Both the position numbers and the translations under genes were made by a program. Below the pieces are notes generated by a model that was given only the letters and a program-made list of their open reading frames with translations, was not told the DNA's origin and searched no databases. From JAFDWI01 sp964595905 (GTDB lineage Bacteria > Actinomycetota > Acidimicrobiia > Acidimicrobiales > Iamiaceae): a DNA stretch of 64,000 nt. The stretch lies in the NCBI GenBank assembly GCA_964595905.1, contig CAZQSU010000003.1, positions 1 through 64,000 on the forward strand. The letters are read 5' to 3'. Positions within the stretch are counted from its first letter, which is position 1, and each line of letters starts with the position of its first letter. Shown here piece after piece: positions 32,964 to 42,339 of this stretch.

Positions 32964-35495
32964 TCACTCGGTGGCGAGCGCGTCGAGTGGGTCCAGACGG
33001 GTGGCCCGCCTTGTCGGCAGCACCGCGGCGAGAAAGCCCACGACCATCCCGGCGATCAGCACGACGATCAGTCGGATCCAGGGGATCGCGAAACCGGTGA
33101 GCGCCTGGTCGGGTCCGAATGACTTGATGAGCGCGGCGCCGATCGCCGTGCCGAGCACCAGCCCGATGATCGTGCCGGTCATCGCGATCAGCAGCGCTTC
33201 GATCCGGACCGTCGTGCGGAGCTGGCGACGGGACATGCCCACCGCCCGCAGCAGGCCGAGCTCGCGGGTGCGCTCCAGGATCGACAGGGCGAGCGTGTTG
33301 ACGATCCCGATGATCGCGATGATCACCGCGAGGGCGAGCATCGCGTACACGATGGTCAGGAACGTGTTCATCTGGGACGCGGCCGACTGTTTGAAGCCGT
33401 CGTTGGTCTGGACCTTCGCGGTGGGATTGTCTGCGAACGACTCGGAGAGCCGGTCGACGAGGGTCTGGGGCGACACCCCTTCGGCGGCGTCGACGAAGGC
33501 GATCTGCGCGACCGGAAACAGCAGCGACCCCTTCAGCGTCTCGGTGTTCGTGAGCATGTTCTGCGCCACGAGTGGATTGCGGTACACCGCGCGCACGGTC
33601 CAGTCGGCGGACGAACCGTCGAGGAGCTGCGCGTGCAGTTTCGACCCGACCCGCACGCTGTGGGCCTTCGCATAGGTCTCGGACACGGCCACATCGCCGG
33701 TTCCCAGGCGGGCGAGGTCACCCGCGGAGACCTTCATGTCGACGAGCTTCGCCAGTGCGGCCGGGTCGGTCGCCGACACCAGCGTGCCCTTGCCCTCGAC
33801 GGTCGCCGGGCCGTACTCCAGGGCGGCGATCGTCGCCACGCCGTCGGTCTTCGCGGCGCGGTCGATGTCGGCGAGCGGGATGCCGTTGCCAGTACTCGTC
33901 ACCACGACGTCACCGTTGAACCCGGTGTCGACGAGATCGTTGATCGAGGCGACCGCAGATGCGGCGAAGACCGAGATCGCGCACACCAGCGTGGCGCCGA
34001 TCATCAGCGCCGAAGCGGTCGACGCGGTCCGGCGGGGATTGCGCAGCACATTCTCGATGCCCAGATGGCCGGCCATGCCCGAGCGACGGACGACCAAGCG
34101 CGAGGCACGGGCGATACCACCGGCCAGGGAAGGCCCGAAGACGACCGCCCCCACCAGCCCGGTGATCGCTGCCAGGCCCACGAACTGGGCGGTGTTGCCG
34201 GCGGCCGCACCGATCAACGCGAGGGCGGTGATGACCAGCAGCACCGCGCCGATGATGGTGCGGGTCCGGCCGTGGGAGGTGTCCTCGACCGCGGCGTCGC
34301 GCAGCGCCGTGACCGGCGCGACGCGTGCGGCCTTCCGCGCGGGGAAGAGTGCCGACAGCACGGTGATGCCGATGCCGATCGCGAACGAGGCGATCACGGT
34401 CCTCGGTGTCAGGGTCGTGCCCGACGCCAGGCTCGAGTCGCCCATGAGGGCCTTCTGCAACCCTGATGCGATCACGAAACCGAGACCGAGCCCGATGGCC
34501 GAGGCGATGACGCCGACCACGGCGGCTTCGGCGACGACCGACGCGAGGACCTGTCGGCGCGACGCGCCGATGGCCCGCAGCAGGGCCAACTCACGGGTGC
34601 GTTGCGCGACCAGGATCGAGAACGTGTTGGCGATGATGAACGCCCCGACCAGCAGTGCGATCGCGGCGAACACCAAAAGGAACACCGAGAAGAACGACAG
34701 GAAAGAGGTGGCGGCGTCCTTGGCCTCCTGGGCCGCGTGGGCGCCGGTCACGACCTCGGTGTGCTCCAGATGGAGCGCCTCGATGTTCCTGGTGACCTGG
34801 AGCTGGCTCACACCAGGGTCGGCGGCGACCCAGATCTCGTCGACGGCACCGGTCTTGTCGAGCACCTTCTGGGCTTCGTCGAAGGTGAACTGCACCATCG
34901 TCGCCCCGCCGGCCGAATCGGCGTCACCGAACCTGGTGAGCCCCACCAGGGTCGAGGTGACCTCACCGGTCGGCGTGAGAATGCGGACCTCGTCGCCGAT
35001 CGAGAAGCCGGCGTCTCGCGCGGTGGAGACGTCGGTGACGAACTGGCCATCGGATCGCGGCGCGTGCCCCTGGACGACCCGGTACGGGTTCAGCCCCGAC
35101 CCCGTCATCCAGTTGCCGCCCAGGGTGGGTGGTCCCTGGTTGGGGTTGCCCAACGCCTTGCCGTCGGGCTTGACGATCTGCGCATAGCCGTTGATCGCGC
35201 CTTCGGCCTGCGCGACGCCCGGTGCGGCGCGCACTTCCGCGATGCGGCCGTCGGGCATCGTGCCCCGGGTCGGCGCGGACCCGAATTCGACGCCGCCTTC
35301 GACGTTCTGATTGCTACGGACGACGGCGGAGGTGTTGGCGTAGACGTTCGAGAACAGGTCGTCGAAGGTGCTCTGGAGCGAGTCGGTGAGCACCAGGGTG
35401 CCCGAGGTGAACATCACGCCGAGCAACACGGCGAGGCTGGTGGCCAGGAGCCGCAGTTTGCGTCGGGAGAGGTTCGCGAGGGTGGTGCGGAACAT
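32964..35495 (-). CDS. FtsX/MacB-type ABC transporter permease
   Basis: 843 residues. The start MFRTTLANLSRRKLRLLATS leads into the first membrane helix; large extracytoplasmic MacB_PCD-like domains alternate with FtsX blocks containing RTRELALLRAIGASRRQV and RTRELGLLRAVGMSRRQL, the two cytoplasmic coupling repeats. It ends TRLDPLDALATE, usual for this family. With the ATPase 13 bases upstream it forms an exporter that moves lipids, peptides or drugs, or performs mechanotransmission at the envelope. The ATG at 35495 excludes a longer frame inside the ATPase gene. Confidence 0.88.
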   Translation of the reverse strand: MFRTTLANLSRRKLRLLATSLAVLLGVMFTSGTLVLTDSLQSTFDDLFSNVYANTSAVVRSNQNVEGGVEFGSAPTRGTMPDGRIAEVRAAPGVAQAEGAINGYAQIVKPDGKALGNPNQGPPTLGGNWMTGSGLNPYRVVQGHAPRSDGQFVTDVSTARDAGFSIGDEVRILTPTGEVTSTLVGLTRFGDADSAGGATMVQFTFDEAQKVLDKTGAVDEIWVAADPGVSQLQVTRNIEALHLEHTEVVTGAHAAQEAKDAATSFLSFFSVFLLVFAAIALLVGAFIIANTFSILVAQRTRELALLRAIGASRRQVLASVVAEAAVVGVIASAIGLGLGFVIASGLQKALMGDSSLASGTTLTPRTVIASFAIGIGITVLSALFPARKAARVAPVTALRDAAVEDTSHGRTRTIIGAVLLVITALALIGAAAGNTAQFVGLAAITGLVGAVVFGPSLAGGIARASRLVVRRSGMAGHLGIENVLRNPRRTASTASALMIGATLVCAISVFAASAVASINDLVDTGFNGDVVVTSTGNGIPLADIDRAAKTDGVATIAALEYGPATVEGKGTLVSATDPAALAKLVDMKVSAGDLARLGTGDVAVSETYAKAHSVRVGSKLHAQLLDGSSADWTVRAVYRNPLVAQNMLTNTETLKGSLLFPVAQIAFVDAAEGVSPQTLVDRLSESFADNPTAKVQTNDGFKQSAASQMNTFLTIVYAMLALAVIIAIIGIVNTLALSILERTRELGLLRAVGMSRRQLRTTVRIEALLIAMTGTIIGLVLGTAIGAALIKSFGPDQALTGFAIPWIRLIVVLIAGMVVGFLAAVLPTRRATRLDPLDALATE

Positions 35496-35508
35496 GTCGG
35501 ACCGCCGA

Positions 35509-36327
35509 TCAGCCGCGGGTGCGTTCGTGACTGACGCCGATGCGCGTGTCGCGTTTGCGCATCTGCTCCAGGACCTTCTCTGCGGTCGGTTCGCCAAGGT
35601 CGCCGACGATCTGCCCGTCGGCGAGGAAAACCGCCCGGTCGGCCCAACTCGCCGCGGCGGGGTCGTGGGTCACCATCACGATCGTCTGGCCCATCTGTTC
35701 GACCGCGGCTCGCAGGAACTGCAGGATGCCGGCGCTCGACGTGGAGTCGAGGTTTCCCGTCGGCTCGTCCGCAAAGATCAACTCGGGTTTGGACACGAGC
35801 GCCCGGGCGACCGCGACCCGTTGTTGCTGCCCACCGGAGAGTTCGCTCGGCCGGTGGCTGAGCCGGTCGGCGAGATCGACCGTGCCGATCACCTCGTCGA
35901 ACCAGGCATCGTCGACCTTGCGGCCCGCCAGGCTGAGCGGAAGGACGATGTTCTCCTTCGTGGTCAGCGTCGGAACCAGGTTGAACGCCTGGAACACGAA
36001 ACCGATCCGGTCGCGGCGCAACACGGTGAGTTCCTTCTCGCCGAGGAGCGAGAGGTCGGTGTCGCCGATGAGGATCCGGCCGTCGGTGAGCGTGTCGAGA
36101 CCGGCCAGGCAGTGCATCAGGGTGGACTTGCCCGACCCGGATGCGCCCATGACGGCGGTGAAGGCGCCGGTGCCGAACTCGACCGACACGCCCCGCAACG
36201 CGGCAACGGCGGTCTCGCCGTGTCCGTACCACTTGGTGGCGTTCTCGGCCCTTGCGGCGACGTTCCCGACCGGGGCACCGCTCGAGTTCGGCGCCGGCGG
36301 TGGTGGAGGAGGAGCTGCTTGGTTCAC
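35509..36327 (-). CDS. MacB/LolD-type ABC transporter ATPase
   Basis: 272 residues: a Pro-rich N-terminus, Walker A GASGSGKST, LSGGQQQRVAVARAL, LIFADEPTGNLD and the HDPAAASWADR switch. The GNLD after Walker B and the Q-loop FQAFNLVPTLT are typical of MacB/LolD/FtsE-like ATPases. GTG 36327 was chosen because AAGGA stands 7 bases before it. It is the first gene of a two-gene exporter operon. Confidence 0.88.
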   Translation of the reverse strand: MNQAAPPPPPPAPNSSGAPVGNVAARAENATKWYGHGETAVAALRGVSVEFGTGAFTAVMGASGSGKSTLMHCLAGLDTLTDGRILIGDTDLSLLGEKELTVLRRDRIGFVFQAFNLVPTLTTKENIVLPLSLAGRKVDDAWFDEVIGTVDLADRLSHRPSELSGGQQQRVAVARALVSKPELIFADEPTGNLDSTSSAGILQFLRAAVEQMGQTIVMVTHDPAAASWADRAVFLADGQIVGDLGEPTAEKVLEQMRKRDTRIGVSHERTRG

Positions 36328-36683
36328 AGGTGTTCCTTCGGCTCGTGGACGACCCCTCCGCCCAGCGACTCGGCTGGCGCGGGAACCGGTCGGCTGGACT
36401 GGAGAGTTTCGCACACCGCGGGCGGGTCCCGGTAACCGGTTGGGGGACGATCCCGGGGCGCTCGGTACACTCGCTGCGGCCCTCGGAGGCCGCCGACGAA
36501 CACCCGAGGAGGTGATCCGCGTGGGCGCAGACCCTGTCGATACGAGTCGAAGTCACGAGGCCGTCGGCGCCGGGGAGGTCACATACGCGCCGCGGCCCGT
36601 TCCGTCGTCATCGCCGTGATCTGAGCGCGTCCGTGCCCTCGCCCACGGTGGTGGTTCCCGTGTGTGAGGAGGTGTGAGTCGCT
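36328..36683. other. Divergent promoter region holding only a small ORF
   Basis: These 356 bases separate the leftward exporter ATPase from the rightward NitT/TauT-like transporter. The only coding signal is the 32-codon ORF at 36521-36619 with a very strong ribosome site. I see no known riboswitch core; a leader-RNA function is possible. Confidence 0.5.
36521..36619 (+). CDS. Small ORF (32 residues) with near-perfect Shine-Dalgarno
   Basis: GTG 36521 lies 4 bases after GAGGAGGTGATC (36505-36516), which matches the 16S anti-SD over almost its full length. The frame runs 32 codons (starting VGADPVDTSR, ending PRPVPSSSP) to TGA 36617-36619, 64 bases before the permease GTG, which has its own GAGGAGGTG. 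The peptide has no recognised motif or membrane segment. It may be a leader peptide affecting expression of the ABC transporter, or a small protein. Coding status rests on the ribosome site alone. Confidence 0.4.
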   Translation: MGADPVDTSRSHEAVGAGEVTYAPRPVPSSSP

Positions 36684-38426
36684 GTGAGCGCGCTGCGCCC
36701 GTTCGTCGGGCCCGATGCAACCCTGCAGTCCCGAACCCGGATCGCCGCGGACGCGCTCGTGCTCGTGGCCGTCGCGGTCGGGCTGTGGCTGCTCGTGCAC
36801 GTCGCGCACGGCATCAACGCCCCTTTCGACCCGGCGCACGCGCCCACCGCGGTGTCGACCGACCCGTCGACGCTTCCCTATGCGGCCCTGCGGTCGTTGG
36901 CGCGGATGTTCGTGGCGCTCGGGGCCTCGGTCGTGTTCACGTTCGTGTACGCGACCGCGGCGGCCCGATCCCGCCGGGCCGAGAAGGTGCTCGTGCCGCT
37001 GCTCGACATCCTCCAGTCGGTCCCGGTCCTGGGGTTCCTGTCGATCACGTTGACGATGTGGTTGACGTTGTTCCCCAACACGATGCTCGGCCTGGAGTGC
37101 GCCAGCATCTTCGCGATCTTCACCTCGCAGGTGTGGAACCTGACGTTCGCGTTCTACGAATCGCTCACCACGCAACCCCGCGAGCTCGACGAGGCGGCGC
37201 GCATCCTGCGGATGACCAAGTGGCAGCGTTTCTGGAAACTCGACGTGCCGAGCGGGATGATCCCCCTGGTGTGGAACGGGATGATGAGCTTCGGCGGCGG
37301 CTGGTTCTTCCTCGTCGCGGCCGAGGTGATCAGCGTCAACAACCACACCTATGCGCTCCCGGGGATCGGCTCGTACGTGGCCGCCGCAGCCGAGCGCACC
37401 CAGGTGGGCAACATGGTGCTCGCGATCGCGGTGATGATCGTGTTGGTCATCGGGGTGAACGTCGTGTTCTGGCGGCCGCTCACGGCATGGGCCGAGCGGT
37501 TCCGATCGGGCGACACCTCGGCGCAGCTCCAACAACGGAGCCTGGTGCTCGACCTGTTGCGCCACTCCGCGGTTCCCGGTCTCATCGGTCGGGTGGCCTC
37601 GCCGGTGGGCCGTGGCCTCGACCGTCTGACCAGGCCGCTCGGGTTGGCCGAGGCGCGACTCGGCGTGAACCGGACGCGTCGGCGGGCCGGCGACGCGGTG
37701 TTCGTGGTGGTGCTCGTCGTGGTCGTCGCCGTGGGCGCGGGACGCATGGTCGGTTTCATCGACGAGACCGTCGGTCTGGGCACGTTCGGACACGCCGGGC
37801 TGCTCGGGCTGGCGACGTTCGCCCGAGTGGTGGCGCTGGTGATCGGCGCGACGGTCATCTGGGTGCCGGTCGGCGTGTGGATCGGGATGAACCCGCGCGT
37901 CACGCGTTATGCGCAGCCGGTCGTCCAGGTGCTCGCGAGTTTCCCGGCGAACTTCCTGTTCCCGCTCGCGACCCTGGCCCTGATCCGCACCGGGATCTCG
38001 TTGAACATCGGCGGAACGGTCCTCATGGCGCTGGGCGCGCAGTGGTACATCCTGTTCAACGTCATCGCCGGCGCGTCGGCGATCCCGAACGACCTGCGTG
38101 AGGCTGCCGCCAGCCTCGGGTTGTCGCGATGGCTGCGTTGGCGTCACCTGATCGGTCCGGCGATCTTCTCGTCGTGGGTGACCGGTGGGATCACCGCCGC
38201 CGGCGGGGCCTGGAACGCGTCGATCGTCGCTGAGGTCGTGTTCTACGGTCACCACACCCTGGTCGCCTACGGGTTGGGCGCGTTCATCACCGAAGCCACC
38301 GCGGACGGCACCTACGGCAACGTACTGGTCGGCGTGCTGGTGATGAGCCTGTTCGTGGTGGCGACGAACCGGCTGTTCTGGCGCCCCCTGTACCGTTTGG
38401 CCATGAGGCGGTACTCGTCGACATGA
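36684..38426 (+). CDS. Fused double ABC permease (NitT/TauT-like)
   Basis: 580 residues comprising two BPD_transp_1 permease domains in tandem (about 15-270 and 330-575). Each carries an EAA loop (ELDEAARILRMTKWQRFWKL and DLREAAASLGLSRWLRWRHL) for ATPase docking. The N-terminal half has an extra periplasmic segment between helices 1 and 2. No substrate-binding protein gene adjoins. This fused layout with an AAA-associated-domain ATPase is known in NitT/TauT-family importers of unclear substrate. The GTG start has GAGGAGGTG 9 bases before it. The stop overlaps the ATPase start (ATGA). Confidence 0.87.
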   Translation: MSALRPFVGPDATLQSRTRIAADALVLVAVAVGLWLLVHVAHGINAPFDPAHAPTAVSTDPSTLPYAALRSLARMFVALGASVVFTFVYATAAARSRRAEKVLVPLLDILQSVPVLGFLSITLTMWLTLFPNTMLGLECASIFAIFTSQVWNLTFAFYESLTTQPRELDEAARILRMTKWQRFWKLDVPSGMIPLVWNGMMSFGGGWFFLVAAEVISVNNHTYALPGIGSYVAAAAERTQVGNMVLAIAVMIVLVIGVNVVFWRPLTAWAERFRSGDTSAQLQQRSLVLDLLRHSAVPGLIGRVASPVGRGLDRLTRPLGLAEARLGVNRTRRRAGDAVFVVVLVVVVAVGAGRMVGFIDETVGLGTFGHAGLLGLATFARVVALVIGATVIWVPVGVWIGMNPRVTRYAQPVVQVLASFPANFLFPLATLALIRTGISLNIGGTVLMALGAQWYILFNVIAGASAIPNDLREAAASLGLSRWLRWRHLIGPAIFSSWVTGGITAAGGAWNASIVAEVVFYGHHTLVAYGLGAFITEATADGTYGNVLVGVLVMSLFVVATNRLFWRPLYRLAMRRYSST

Positions 38427-39730
38427 CACGCCCACGCATCCCGATCATGGAGATCGACCACGTGTCGAAGTCGTTTCCGTCCGCGGACGGGACGAACCTG
38501 TCGGTCCTCGACGACATCTCTCTCACGCTGCACGAAGGTGAGATCGTGGCCCTGTTGGGCAAGTCCGGGTCGGGAAAGTCGACGCTGCTGCGCACGATCG
38601 CCGGGTTGATCGCGCCGACCTCGGGCGAGGTGCGCTACCGGGGCCGGAAGCTGACCGGGGCGAATCCCGGTGTGGCGATGGTCTTCCAGTCGTTCGCGTT
38701 GATGCCGTGGCTGACGGTGCAGGCGAACGTCGAACTGGGCCTGCAGGCCCGGGGCGTGTCGGCGGCCGAGCGCCGGAGTGCGGCACTCGAGGCGATCGAC
38801 CTGATCGGACTCGACGGCTTCGAGACGGCCTACCCACGGGAGCTCTCCGGCGGGATGCGCCAGCGGGTCGGGTTCGCCCGGGCGCTGGTGCTCGAACCCG
38901 ACACCCTGTTGATGGACGAACCCTTCAGCGCGCTCGACGTGCTGACCGCGGAGAACCTGCGGACCGAGCTGATGCACCTGTGGGCCCAGCCCGATTTTCC
39001 GACCCGCTGCGTGTGCATCGTCACCCACAACATCGAAGAGGCGGTGCTCCTGGCCGACCGGGTGCTGGTGATGGGGTCGAACCCGGGGCATCTGATCGCC
39101 GAGGTGCCCGTGGATCTCGCTCGCCCCCGCGATCGGCGTTCGGTGACCTTCGACTCGCTCGTCGACGAGTTGTACGGAATCCTGACCGGGCGCGAGGAGA
39201 CCGAGGCGAAACCGGGTCGGGCGGCCGTGACCGGTCCGTTGTCGCACCCGCTTCCGGCGGCGACCGTGGGCGGGCTGGCCGGTCTGATCGAGCTCGTGTA
39301 CGCGTACGACGGAGTTGCGGATCTGCCGGAGCTGGCCGACGAGTTGGCATTCGAGGTCGACGACCTGTTGCCCCTGGTCGACGCGGGCACGATGTTGGGA
39401 CTGTGCACCGTGGAAGACGCGGACGTGCGGCTGACCGACGAGGGCCGCAACTGGTTCACCGGAGACATCCAGGTGCGCAAACAGATGTTCGCGTCGTTGG
39501 CCCAGCAACGGGCCCCGATGGTGCGCACGATCGTCCGGGCCCTCGAGCGCAGTGACGATGGCACGCTGCGCGACGACTTCTTCCTGGACCTGCTGCGGCG
39601 CGGGTATCCAGCGGATGCGGCGCGGGCACAGCTCGACATCGCGATCGACTGGGGGCGCTACGGAGAGCTGTTCGACTACGACGTCGACTCGGGCGAGTTC
39701 ATCCTGACCCGTGCGAGTGTGGAAGCGTGA
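38423..39730 (+). CDS. ABC ATPase with C-terminal AAA-associated domain
   Basis: 435 residues. The ATPase (1-260) has GKSGSGKST, LSGGMRQRVGFARAL and LLMDEPFSALD, of nitrate/sulfonate/taurine importer type. A C-terminal domain (about 280-425, LIELVYAYDGVADLPELADELAF) matches the AAA-associated domain that follows such ATPases. It overlaps the permease by 4 bases, and 7 bases after its stop an SDR gene begins behind GAGGAG, so all three are one operon. The substrate is unknown. Confidence 0.87.
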   Translation: MTRPRIPIMEIDHVSKSFPSADGTNLSVLDDISLTLHEGEIVALLGKSGSGKSTLLRTIAGLIAPTSGEVRYRGRKLTGANPGVAMVFQSFALMPWLTVQANVELGLQARGVSAAERRSAALEAIDLIGLDGFETAYPRELSGGMRQRVGFARALVLEPDTLLMDEPFSALDVLTAENLRTELMHLWAQPDFPTRCVCIVTHNIEEAVLLADRVLVMGSNPGHLIAEVPVDLARPRDRRSVTFDSLVDELYGILTGREETEAKPGRAAVTGPLSHPLPAATVGGLAGLIELVYAYDGVADLPELADELAFEVDDLLPLVDAGTMLGLCTVEDADVRLTDEGRNWFTGDIQVRKQMFASLAQQRAPMVRTIVRALERSDDGTLRDDFFLDLLRRGYPADAARAQLDIAIDWGRYGELFDYDVDSGEFILTRASVEA

Positions 39731-39737
39731 GGAGACC

Positions 39738-40511
39738 ATGAGCATCACGATCGACCTTTCGGGCCAGGTCGCGCTGGTGACCGGCGGCTCCCGCGGCGTG
39801 GGACGCGGCATCGCGACCCGCCTGGTCGACGCCGGCGCGACGGTCGTGATCTGTGGCCGCACCGCACCCGAGACGCTGCCGACGGGCAGCGACGGCACGA
39901 GGTCGACCGAGTCGTTCCGCGCCGCGGACGTCCGAGACGCCGATGCGGTCGACGCATTGGTCGACGGGATCGTGGACGATCTCGGGTCGCTCGACATCGT
40001 CGTGAACAACGCCGGTGGCACCCCGGTGGTACCCGCGGCCGAGGCGAGTGCCCGCTACAGCACGAAGATCGTCGAGTTGAACCTGCTCTCGGCGCTGCAC
40101 GTGGCGACCGCGGCCCAACGGCGGATGGCCACGCAGGCCGAAGGCGGGACCATCGTGAACATCACGTCGATGTCGGGGATCCGCCCCTCGCCGGGGAGCG
40201 CCGCGTACGGCGCCGCGAAGGCCGGGTTGGCGAATCTGACCGGTTCGTTGGCGATGGAATGGGCGCCGAAGGTGCGGGTCAACGCCGTCGCCGCGGGCAT
40301 GGTCCGCACCGAGATCTTCGACGAGTACTACGGCGGGCCCGACGGAGCAGCGGCGGTGGCGGCGACCGTGCCCATGGGCAGGGTCGCCGAGCCGGAAGAG
40401 GTGGGCGACGCGGTCGTGTTCCTGTGTTCGCCGCTGGCCGGGTTCGTCACCGGCGCGCAACTCGTCGTCAACGGCGGGGGCGAGAAGCTCGCCTTCAACG
40501 AGGTGCGTTGA
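39738..40511 (+). CDS. Short-chain dehydrogenase, Rv3549c-like
   Basis: 257 residues: VTGGSRGVGRGIATRL, NNAGGTPVVPAAEAS, ITSMSGIRPSPGSAAYGAAKAG (Tyr-x-x-x-Lys), EWAPKVRVNAVAAGMV. It resembles Rv3549c, the SDR next to echA20 in mycobacterial HIP clusters; here echA20 lies 164 bases downstream in its own, operator-controlled unit. The ATG at 39738 follows GAGGAGACC; the stop of the ABC ATPase is 7 bases before. A steroid-related dehydrogenase role is likely by synteny, which makes its link to a transporter operon notable. Confidence 0.8.
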   Translation: MSITIDLSGQVALVTGGSRGVGRGIATRLVDAGATVVICGRTAPETLPTGSDGTRSTESFRAADVRDADAVDALVDGIVDDLGSLDIVVNNAGGTPVVPAAEASARYSTKIVELNLLSALHVATAAQRRMATQAEGGTIVNITSMSGIRPSPGSAAYGAAKAGLANLTGSLAMEWAPKVRVNAVAAGMVRTEIFDEYYGGPDGAAAVAATVPMGRVAEPEEVGDAVVFLCSPLAGFVTGAQLVVNGGGEKLAFNEVR

Positions 40512-40624
40512 CCCACATCGGCTGCAGGTCGTCGGCGGCCGGTACCCGGCCCGGTTCTCGACGACCACCGTGCATCACGCGACCGCGCGCGGCTTGTCGA
40601 GACGGGCGAGGGGACCGGCTACGG

Positions 40625-40641
40625 TCTGACACACCGTCAGA
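40625..40641. promoter_or_regulatory. Steroid-regulon operator, site F (EchA20-IpdAB operon)
   Basis: TCTGACA-CAC-CGTCAGA has one mismatch from the perfect dyad. A TACGGT -10 box (40620-40625) abuts it on the left, so the operator covers the transcription start. Confidence 0.82.
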
Positions 40642-40674
40642 ACCGTCCGGCAAGGACCCGACCGAGGCAGTGAC

Positions 40675-41448
40675 ATGGCAATCACCCACACCACCGATGG
40701 CCGAGGCATCGCCGAGGTCGTGATGAACAATCCGCCGGTCAACGCGCTCGACGTGGCCGGTTGGTTCGAACTCGCCAGGGTCGTCACCGAACTCGGCGCC
40801 GACGAGTCGACCCGGGTCGTCATCCTCCGCGCCGAGGGCCGGGGTTTCAACGCCGGCGTCGACATCAAGGAGATGCAGGCCAGCGAGGGCTTCGACGCCC
40901 TGGTGGGCGCCAACCGTGGCTGTTACGCGGCCTTCGCCGCCGTCTACGACTGCCCGGCACCGGTGATCGCCGCGGTCAACGGGTTCTGTCTGGGCGGCGG
41001 GATCGGACTGGTCGGCAACGCCGACATCGTCATCGCCGCCTCGGACGCGACCTTCGGTCTGCCCGAGGTCGACCGGGGCGCGTTGGGTGCCGCCACGCAT
41101 CTCGCCCGGCTCGTGCCCCAGCACAAGGCCCGGGCGATGGTCTACACCGCCGCCACGGTGACCGCGCACGAGCTGGCCACGTACGGGTCGGTCCTGCGGG
41201 TCGTCCAACCCGAAGAACTCCGAGACGCCGCCCTGGAGGTGGCCGCCAAGATCGCGGAGAAGAGTCCACGGGTGATCCGCGCCGCGAAGGAGTCGCTCAA
41301 CGGCATCGACCTGTTCGATGTCAAGCGCAGCTACCGCTACGAGCAGAGCTACACGTTCGAGATGAACCTGCTCGGCGTTGGCGACAAGGCCCGTGAGGCG
41401 TTCGTCGCCACCGGCGAGACCGCCGATTTCACGACCGAGGAGCACTGA
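40675..41448 (+). CDS. echA20: Crotonase-fold ring-D hydrolase EchA20
   Basis: 257 residues. NNPPVNALDVAGWFELA, AEGRGFNAGVDIKEMQ, VNGFCLGGGIGLVGNAD and FGLPEVDRGALGAATHL correspond to mycobacterial EchA20 over nearly the whole length as I recall it. EchA20 hydrolytically opens steroid ring D of HIEC-CoA, giving COCHEA-CoA. It is the first gene of an operon with IpdA (6-base gap) and IpdB, and the gene order echA20-ipdA-ipdB is the same as in mycobacteria. Operator F lies 33 bases upstream. Confidence 0.9.
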   Translation: MAITHTTDGRGIAEVVMNNPPVNALDVAGWFELARVVTELGADESTRVVILRAEGRGFNAGVDIKEMQASEGFDALVGANRGCYAAFAAVYDCPAPVIAAVNGFCLGGGIGLVGNADIVIAASDATFGLPEVDRGALGAATHLARLVPQHKARAMVYTAATVTAHELATYGSVLRVVQPEELRDAALEVAAKIAEKSPRVIRAAKESLNGIDLFDVKRSYRYEQSYTFEMNLLGVGDKAREAFVATGETADFTTEEH

Positions 41449-41454
41449 ATCGCC

Positions 41455-42339
41455 ATGGCCGACAAGCGTTGCACCCCCGACGAGGCCGTCGCCCGACTGG
41501 AATCGGGCATGACGATCGGCATCGGCGGCTGGGGGGCACGGCGCAAGCCGATGGCGCTCATCCGCGCGATCCTGCGTTCGGACCTCGACGATCTGACCAT
41601 CGCCAGTTTCGGCGGGCCCGATGTCGGCCTCCTGTGCGCGGCAGGAAAGGTGTCCAAGGTCGTGTTCGCGTTCGTTTCACTCGACGCGATTCCCCTCGAA
41701 CCGCACTTCCGTGCCGCCCGGCAGAGCGGGTCGGTCGCCGCCGAGGAGTACGACGAGGGCCAGTTCCTCCTGGCCCTGCAGGCCGCGGCATGGCACACCC
41801 CGTTCCTGCCAACCCGGGTCGGGCTCGGCAGCGACGTGATGGCGCACAACCCGCGGCTCGCCACCGTGATCTCGCCCTTCGCCGGCGCCGACGGTGCGCC
41901 CCCCGAGGAACTGATCGCGGTGCCCGCGCTCGAGTTGGACGCCGCGCTCGTGCACTACAACGTCGGTGACGCCCGCGGCAACGCCGCGTTCACCGGTCCC
42001 GACCAGTACTTCGACGATCTCATGCTCGAGGCTGCGGCCGGCGGCAGTCGGATCGTGTCGGTCGAACAGGTCGTACCGACCGAGGAGCTGCGCACCGCCG
42101 CCGGGTGCGAGCACCGCCTGCGCGTCAACCGCATGATGGTCGACGTCGTCGTCGAGGCCCCCAACGGCGCCCATCCCACGTCATGCGATCCGGACTACGC
42201 CACCGACGAACGCGCGATCGCCGCCTACGCGGCCACCGCGAAGTCGCCCGAGGCCTGGCAGACCTACCGGGACGAGTGGCTCGCACTACCCGACGAAGTG
42301 ACCTACCAGGCAAAGGTGCGCGAGGAGGCCACCCGATGA
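41455..42339 (+). CDS. ipdA: COCHEA-CoA hydrolase alpha subunit IpdA
   Basis: 294 residues of class I CoA-transferase fold: GMTIGIGGWGARRKPMALI, FGGPDVGLLCAAGKV, FVSLDAIPLEPHF, AALVHYNVGDARGNAAF and NRMMVDVVVEAP, matching mycobacterial IpdA. IpdAB is a CoA-transferase homologue that acts as a hydrolase and opens the last steroid ring (C). It overlaps IpdB by 4 bases (ATGA), as expected for subunits made in equal amounts. Confidence 0.9.
   Translation: MADKRCTPDEAVARLESGMTIGIGGWGARRKPMALIRAILRSDLDDLTIASFGGPDVGLLCAAGKVSKVVFAFVSLDAIPLEPHFRAARQSGSVAAEEYDEGQFLLALQAAAWHTPFLPTRVGLGSDVMAHNPRLATVISPFAGADGAPPEELIAVPALELDAALVHYNVGDARGNAAFTGPDQYFDDLMLEAAAGGSRIVSVEQVVPTEELRTAAGCEHRLRVNRMMVDVVVEAPNGAHPTSCDPDYATDERAIAAYAATAKSPEAWQTYRDEWLALPDEVTYQAKVREEATR

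Noticed and set aside
36421..36683. Guanidine-I or M-box type riboswitch before the NitT/TauT-like transporter
   Set aside because: I could not find the conserved core elements of either class; the small ORF explains the strongest signal.
36579..38435. 618-codon minus-strand frame opposite the double permease
   Set aside because: Low-complexity His/Arg/Asp product antisense to clear permease domains.
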